Shown here: piece by piece, positions 23,862-28,431 of the stretch | Layout: each line of letters opens with the position of its first letter | Numbering within the stretch: the stretch's first letter is position 1 | Origin: CBCXVS01 sp965178525 | GTDB taxonomy: Bacteria; Tectomicrobia; Entotheonellia; Entotheonellales; Entotheonellaceae | DNA: 28,431 nt | Direction: 5' to 3' | NCBI GenBank assembly: GCA_965178525.1 | Contig: CBCXVS010000061.1 | Coordinates: 1 to 28,431, forward strand | The notes under the pieces: generated by a model | Database searches by the model: none | What the model was told of the DNA's origin: nothing | Seen by the model: the letters and a program-made list of their open reading frames with translations, nothing else | Program-made: the position numbers and the translations under genes

Positions 23862-24761
23862 ATGAAACAGCCGGTAACCTTTTATAGCGAAGGTTTCAAG
23901 TTGGTTGGTGATGTGTACTATCCCACGGGTATGCAGCCAGGAGAGAAACGGGCCGGTATCGTCTTGTGCCACGGCTATACGGGCGTCAAAGATCTCTATT
24001 TGCCGGACAACGCGCGCGTCTTGAACGAGGCGGGGTACATGGTGCTCACCTTCGACTACAAAGGCTGGGGCGAAAGCGAGGGCTCACGAGGGCGCCTAGC
24101 GCCATACAGCCGTGTCTACGATGTGCAGGCGGCGCTGACGTTTATGGGGACGTTGCCGGAAGTCGATACCGAGCGCCTCGGCATTTACGGCACCAGCTAC
24201 GGCGGCGCCACAGTGGTCTGGGTGGGTGCGATTGATGCACGAGTCAAATGCATCGTGAGCGTGGTGGGCGTTGGACACGGCGCGCGCTGGATGCGCAGCG
24301 TCCGGCGGCCTGATGAATGGTACGATCTGTTGCAACGGTCGGAGACGGATCGCCTCACACGCGTGCAAACAGGCGCCTCGGCGTTTGTCGAGCGGAGTGA
24401 GATTCTGTTGCCCGACCGCCAGTCGGCCGAACTCGCCGCCGCGGCCCGCCGGAACAATCCGGCTGCGGTCAATACGATTCCTCTGGAATATGTGGATGAT
24501 ACCCTGTCTTTCAACCCTGAGTGGGTCGTCGATAAAATCGCCCCGCGCCCGATTCTCTTTATTACGACCGATAACGACCGGCTCGTCCCCCCCGACGAAT
24601 CCGAACAACTCTACGCCCGTGCCGGAGAACCGAAAAAACTCGTGATGTTGAAACATTACGGGCACTACGAGGTCTATGCCGAGCCGGCCTTTACGGACGT
24701 CATGCGCGAGACGGTGGCATGGTATGAGACCTATCTTCCGGCGCGCTCATCAACAGCATAG
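23862..24761 (+). CDS. Alpha/beta hydrolase (dienelactone hydrolase-like)
   Basis: The 299-residue protein has a complete alpha/beta hydrolase catalytic set: oxyanion segment VLCHGYTGVKD, nucleophile elbow GIYGTSYGGATV with Ser, acid Asp in FITTDNDRLVPPDES, and His in KHYGHYEVY. No signal peptide is seen, so it should be cytoplasmic. GGAGGGG lies upstream of ATG 23862. It follows the AhpD-like gene closely and may be in the same operon. Relatives hydrolyse esters or lactones and some act on acyl-peptides; the substrate is unknown. It converges with the DCC-family gene, with 30 bp between the stops. Confidence 0.9.
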   Translation: MKQPVTFYSEGFKLVGDVYYPTGMQPGEKRAGIVLCHGYTGVKDLYLPDNARVLNEAGYMVLTFDYKGWGESEGSRGRLAPYSRVYDVQAALTFMGTLPEVDTERLGIYGTSYGGATVVWVGAIDARVKCIVSVVGVGHGARWMRSVRRPDEWYDLLQRSETDRLTRVQTGASAFVERSEILLPDRQSAELAAAARRNNPAAVNTIPLEYVDDTLSFNPEWVVDKIAPRPILFITTDNDRLVPPDESEQLYARAGEPKKLVMLKHYGHYEVYAEPAFTDVMRETVAWYETYLPARSSTA

Positions 24762-24791
24762 ACGGGGCATCGCCAGGGTCCGCTTCGTACG

Positions 24792-25160
24792 CTAGTCGCG
24801 CGTAAACAGAAAACGTGAGAAAAGCAGGCGATGCCGCGCGACGGCGTAGTAGATGGCCTCAACCGTCCAACACAGTGGCCAGCGTCCGCAAACCGCAGCC
24901 GTGCGGCGATAGCCGAGCACCTGCAAAATATAGAGACAGGCCCGTCCGCCGCGCAAGAGGCGTCCATCAGGCAACACCACGTGCACAGCGCGTTGACACT
25001 GGGCATACAGGGCGGGCGTCATCGGTGGGGACGGTGCTTCCTGGAAAGCGAGCGCATCCAACTGCTCGGCCGCATCATGTCGCTTGACCCAAGCGAGGCA
25101 ACGACGTCAGAAGGCTCAATGGCCATCCCACAGAATAAGAGGTCGAAAGACTGCTGCCAT
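24792..25160 (-). CDS. DCC-family (DUF393) thiol-disulfide oxidoreductase, candidate UxxU selenoprotein
   Basis: Reading from ATG 25160 to TAG 24792 with two in-frame TGA codons gives 122 residues, the normal length for DCC/DUF393 (PF04134), a small family predicted to be thioredoxin-like. The N-terminus is RPLILWDGH-U-AF-U-RRCLAWVKRHD; in the family this is [YW]DGxCxxC. Both Cys positions are TGA (25116-25118 and 25107-25109). The rest is typical: LDALAFQEAPSPPMTPALY, RAVHVVLPDGRLLRGGRA and FSRFLFTRD. No other frame defect exists. GGGGA lies 8 nt before the ATG. A perfect hairpin follows the second TGA. Ordinary gene calling would start at TTG 25061 and lose the active site. I infer a selenoprotein with two Sec residues; the alternative is a pseudogene with stops precisely at both active-site cysteines. 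It lies 116 bp after the HD-GYP gene on the same strand. Confidence 0.82.
25080..25096 (-). promoter_or_regulatory. Putative bacterial SECIS hairpin of the DCC-family gene
   Basis: On the coding strand TCGCTTG pairs perfectly with CAAGCGA around the loop GGT. The loop begins 17 nt after the second UGA and 26 nt after the first. Both distances fall in the roughly 16-37 nt range for bacterial SECIS loops, and the loop starts with G, as in known elements (E. coli SECIS loops carry a G-U that SelB reads). A single element could thus serve both codons. No folding or covariance analysis was possible. Confidence 0.6.
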
Positions 25161-25276
25161 GACGCATCCCCGCGGGTCGAGAGACGGGCGCAACGGTCCG
25201 AGAGGTTCTTGTGCAGTGGCTTCTTATGTAACTGATTGCGAGGAGTGGATCAACACCCAAGCAAGGAAAACCGGGC

Positions 25277-27196
25277 TTAGATGCCCTGAATATCTTCCCA
25301 AATACGGGCTTCAATCCAGAGTTGAACCAGCGTCGTATCGAGTTGCCCTTTGCGGGCTTCGTCCTCGAGAAGGCCAAGGGCCCGCTCAAGCGGTACAGCC
25401 GTTTTGTAGGGCCGATCGCTGGTGGTTAAGGCGTCAAAGATGTCAGCGATCGTCATCATACGTACCCCCAGGGGGATATCGTCGGCCGTCAAACCACGCG
25501 GGTAGCCACTGCCATCGAGCTTTTCGTGGTGCGTGTAGGCGAGGTCCGGTACGCGGGCAAGGTCTCGGGTCCAGGGAATCATCCGCAAAAAGTTATAGGT
25601 GTGCGTCACATGACTTTGGATCACAACGCGTTCCTCAGGGCTCAGAGAACCACGCCGGAGAGAGAGAAGCTCCATTTCCCGTTCGGTCAGTAAGGATTGG
25701 GGCTCTCCCTGCGGGACGGTGAATTGCCAGTGATGAATGGCTTCGAGGGCGGAATAATCGCCTGTCGACGTAATATTGGGCTGGTTGGCAGCATGGATGG
25801 CGCACAACATGGCTCCGAGATCGTGCGCTTCCTGCTCGAGTTCTTGAAATAATTGCGGTAAACGCGCTTGGGTGCCATGCGGATCTTGCAGTGCCGCATA
25901 CAGCCAAGTCTCCAAGCGCCTCGCACGTTGAGATACCGCCGCGAGGCGAAAGCGGTCTTCAATGCGTTGCATGTCCTCATCATAGAGCTTGCGAGGCTTT
26001 GTCAGCACCTTTTCGGGAACGCCTATCTTTCCGAAGTCATGCAACAATGCCGCATAACGCAATTCACGTAGTTCCGGGACGGAAAAACGTGTGCCGGCCC
26101 AGGGGCCGCGGGTGACACACTCGACGCGCTGGGCCAGGGCGATGGTTCCCTCGGCCACGCGAAAACTATGGCCAGACATGGTGGGATCACGCTGTTCAAT
26201 GCTGGCTACGGCCGCATGGGCAAAGCCTTCAAACAGGCGTTCGATTTCTTGGTAGAGGAGACTCTTTTCTAGGCTCACGGCCGCTAACGAGGCGAGTGGA
26301 CACAGCATTTCGACATCTGCAGTGCTAAAGGGCATGACCTCAGAAGCGATCGTCGGTTCTTCAAGCGGTACGCCCACAACCGGTTTCCGATTGATGAGCT
26401 GGAGGACGCCGAGCACCTCCCCGTCGCGTTTCGCTAACGGTATACCCACCACACTCCGGGTCCGATATCCGAAGCGTCGGTCAAAGCTATTGTCGTGATG
26501 AAAGGGGACGTCGGAGGGGAGATGATACACATCATCAATGTTCACAACGTTCCCGAATTGGGCGAGAGCCCCCGCAACACTGGTGGATTTGAGAGGGAGC
26601 CAGCTCTCCTGCCAGGGCGCATTGACACTATCGTTTTGTGCCAAGGTAAACCGTAACGAAGCCTGCCCATGCTGATCCCGCTGTACCAGATATAGTGATC
26701 CGGCATCAGCCGGTACAAACTGGCGCGCACGTGATAAAATGAGCGTCAGCAAACACTGCGGGTCGCGTTCTGCCGTCAGCGCAATCGCCAGCTCTTTAGC
26801 GCTCTCCACTTTTTCGGTCCAGTTCGTCATGGTGCGCGTGAAATGGCGCCGTTCACGTCTCCAGGTATCCGCCGTGTGCAAGGCGTGACCGAGGGCCTGG
26901 ATATCCGTAAGCGCTGTGGCAGGTAAGGGAATCCATGAACCGGGTGGCGGCGGCTCGATACGTGCCCAGACCCCCACCCAGTCGGGCGGTAAATCACTGA
27001 TAAGCGGGGAGTGCGGTAGGTACACGACGATGCCATTGGCTGGTGCATTCTCCGGAAGTTCTGCGCAGGTTGCGGTGAAATGCAATCCCGTTGCATAGGC
27101 GGCTGCGACAACTTCAGGCGGCGCCACCAATAGGCAGTCATGCTCTTCGGTGCTATGGCTGATATCGCTTTGCATCGCAAGGCTCAAGGCGCCCAT
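25277..27196 (-). CDS. GAF and HD-GYP domain protein, predicted cyclic-di-GMP phosphodiesterase
   Basis: The 639-residue protein has an N-terminal region of unknown fold, a GAF sensor domain in the middle (LILSRARQFVPADAGSLYLV, then RTRSVVGIPLAKRDGEVLGVLQLINR), and a C-terminal HD-GYP domain. The HD-GYP residues are present: SGHSFRV, YAALLHDFGKIGVPEKVL, THHEKLDGSGYPRGL and IADIFDALTTSDRPYK. It should therefore hydrolyse cyclic di-GMP in response to a GAF ligand. The spacing between HDFGK and HHEKLDGSGYP is about 165 residues, far longer than the usual spacing, and includes a Glu-rich helical insert. ATG 27196 is preceded by GAGAGGA about 11 nt upstream; ATG 27175 is an alternative. It is divergent from the gentisate dioxygenase gene. 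Confidence 0.93.
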   Translation of the reverse strand: MGALSLAMQSDISHSTEEHDCLLVAPPEVVAAAYATGLHFTATCAELPENAPANGIVVYLPHSPLISDLPPDWVGVWARIEPPPPGSWIPLPATALTDIQALGHALHTADTWRRERRHFTRTMTNWTEKVESAKELAIALTAERDPQCLLTLILSRARQFVPADAGSLYLVQRDQHGQASLRFTLAQNDSVNAPWQESWLPLKSTSVAGALAQFGNVVNIDDVYHLPSDVPFHHDNSFDRRFGYRTRSVVGIPLAKRDGEVLGVLQLINRKPVVGVPLEEPTIASEVMPFSTADVEMLCPLASLAAVSLEKSLLYQEIERLFEGFAHAAVASIEQRDPTMSGHSFRVAEGTIALAQRVECVTRGPWAGTRFSVPELRELRYAALLHDFGKIGVPEKVLTKPRKLYDEDMQRIEDRFRLAAVSQRARRLETWLYAALQDPHGTQARLPQLFQELEQEAHDLGAMLCAIHAANQPNITSTGDYSALEAIHHWQFTVPQGEPQSLLTEREMELLSLRRGSLSPEERVVIQSHVTHTYNFLRMIPWTRDLARVPDLAYTHHEKLDGSGYPRGLTADDIPLGVRMMTIADIFDALTTSDRPYKTAVPLERALGLLEDEARKGQLDTTLVQLWIEARIWEDIQGI

Positions 27197-27453
27197 ACAC
27201 GCGCATTCCTCTCGACGAGTGTTAGAGGTCGATGGCTATCGTCATGACGGAAGGGATGGCACCCGATTAGCGCCTAGTAGCCAGACATGGACGATCGGTG
27301 TGTCTGGCATCCGGTATCGGATACGCAAAACAAAAACTTTAAAAGCCTATCTCTGGCTTCGCATGTGGTGAATGCTGGCTTTCTGGAACCGAACGATGTA
27401 TGCTGACAATGTCTTAAAGGACAATAGGTTCCCCGGATTTGGAAGGACGACCG

Positions 27454-28377
27454 ATGCAGCAATCCCATGTACAGACGGCGCGTGATACGGCACTGCAAAC
27501 CTTTCTGGATGCCTTGAGTCCGCTGAGTTTAGCCCCGCTGTGGACCCGATTCCCGCCCGTACTCACCCCAACCCCGCAAGGCGAAGCACGCCCCTATCTC
27601 TAGCGCTATGCCGACCTCCGGCCACACTTGTTGCGAGCTGGGGAATTGGTCAGTACGCAGGAAGCGGAGCGCCGTGTGTTGATGCTGCTCAACCCTGGGC
27701 TTGCAGGCAAAGCGGCCACGACACCCACCTTATTTGCGGGCATGCAACTGATCTTGCCCGGCAAAGTGGTGCCGGCGCATCGCCACTCGCCTTCGGCGGT
27801 CCGCGTTATCGTAGAAGGTCGCGGCGGGCACACATCCGTCAACGGTGAGCGGTGTACGATGGAGCCGGGGGACTTGATCATCACCCCGGCGTGGTCTTGG
27901 CATGATCATGGCAACGATACGTCCGAGCCGATGATCTGGTTGGACGGCCTAGATTTACCGACCATCACGGCTCTCGATGCCATCTTTGTCGAGCACCCGC
28001 CAGATGACGATTCGGGACGTATGCAGCCGGACGATATGTCTACCATGCTGTATCATCAGCCCGGACTCCGTCCCGCGGCAACACAGCCATCCACGACATT
28101 CTCGCCTTTGTTGAATTACAAATGGACTCGGACTGCCGCGGCTCTGACAGCCCTGCCGGAGTCGGCGGCAACACCATACGACGATTTACTTCTGGACTAC
28201 GTCAATCCATACACAGGCGGACCGATTTTGCCGACGATGGGCTGCACGGCCCAATATCTACGCCCGGGAGTCCATACCCAGGCCCATCGTCATGCCAGCA
28301 GTAGCGTGTATCTTGTCGTTGAGGGCGAGGGCTTTAGTCCGAAGTTCCCCTGGCAGAATAGGCGGAGGGTTAAGTAG
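27454..28377 (+). pseudogene. Gentisate 1,2-dioxygenase-like bicupin with internal TAG and lost 3' end
   Basis: ATG 27454 follows GGAAGGA. The frame reads MQQSHVQTARDTALQTF, then PLSLAPLWTRFPPVLTP and EARPYL-TAG-RYADLRPHLLRAGELV. Relatives have Trp at the TAG (27601-27603), so TGG to TAG is the likely change. The first cupin has PAHRHSPSAVRVIVEGRG and ITPAWSWHDHGN; the second begins RPGVHTQAHRHASSSVYLVVEGEG. Similarity then stops: from 28336 the frame reads SPKFPWQNRRRVK and ends at 28377, while family members continue for about 70-80 more residues, including the rest of the second cupin. The enzyme would open the ring of gentisate or a related hydroxybenzoate with Fe(II). As it stands the gene is probably inactive. 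A re-start at 27628 would still lack the C-terminus. Confidence 0.82.
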
Positions 28378-28431
28378 ATCAACAGGTTGGCCCAATTCAA
28401 AAGCCCATTTACATGGGAACAATCCAACCTC
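28336..28431. other. Foreign sequence at the 3' junction of the gentisate dioxygenase gene
   Basis: Homology to the dioxygenase ends at about 28335. The following 96 bp continue to the window end with no relation to the gene. On the minus strand a frame is open throughout and contains DLLNPPPILPGEL, which I do not recognise. Because the left window edge lies inside an IS copy, the right edge may also be the end of a repeated mobile element, but no matching sequence is found elsewhere in the window. The nature of this DNA is unresolved. Confidence 0.4.

Noticed and set aside
24792..25160. UGA reassigned to Cys or Trp in this genome instead of Sec insertion
   Set aside because: UGA ends several intact genes in the window (leuC, coxM), and no other gene shows UGA within conserved sequence except at Sec-type positions followed by hairpins.

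Overview
The window is chromosomal DNA from an uncultivated, probably Gram-negative bacterium of fairly high GC. The gene set mixes a selenium-dependent Grd (glycine/sarcosine/betaine reductase-like) cluster with genes typical of aerobes: a CoxL/CoxM molybdenum hydroxylase, a gentisate dioxygenase-like cupin, SelO, an AhpD-like protein and HD-GYP signalling. UGA is an ordinary stop (for example in leuC and coxM), yet at least three genes carry an in-frame UGA exactly where selenocysteine or a redox cysteine is expected, so the organism very likely decodes Sec. A Tectomicrobia/Entotheonella-like or deltaproteobacterial source would fit, but that is a guess from gene content. No Sec machinery (selA, selB, selC, selD), rRNA or tRNA gene was seen here.

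Layout. 1-597: the end of an insertion sequence abutting a DUF2156 gene that lost its 5' end. 606-4104 (minus): coxL, coxM and a frameshifted crotonase remnant. 4304-9125 (plus): promoter, grdB (Sec codon kept, but one frameshift and two nonsense codons), grdE, an inverted heptad-repeat element, grdC, grdA (intact selenoprotein). 9154-11728: EVE protein, enoyl-CoA hydratase, SMP-30 lactonase-like protein, a small unknown ORF ended by a 131-bp MITE. 11894-16089 (plus): an unusual P1B-like ATPase, leuD, leuC. 16235-17860 (minus): a broken AccA-AccD fusion. 18260-19836: a lipoprotein gene split by a complete 1005-bp IS5-like element with a TA target duplication. 19886-23010 (minus): selO and a tandem SagB-type oxidoreductase. 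23187-24761 (plus): AhpD-like protein and an alpha/beta hydrolase. 24792-27196 (minus): a DCC-family (DUF393) oxidoreductase and a GAF/HD-GYP protein. 27454-28377: a gentisate dioxygenase-like gene with an internal TAG and a foreign 3' end.

The most notable observation is the DCC-family gene at 24792-25160. Both cysteine codons of its CxxC active site are TGA, giving WDGH-U-AF-U-RRC, and a perfect 7-bp hairpin with a GGU loop follows at a distance suitable for a bacterial SECIS for both UGAs. This looks like a UxxU selenoprotein that ordinary gene calling truncates to its C-terminal part.

The Grd cluster is also unusual. It lacks grdD and thioredoxin genes, its GrdE lacks the Asn-Cys self-processing pair, and its grdB appears to be decaying. 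About seven genes are visibly broken (DUF2156, crotonase, grdB, accAD, lipoprotein, transposase, gentisate dioxygenase), which suggests a genome under relaxed selection such as that of a symbiont, or in part sequence error at homopolymers.
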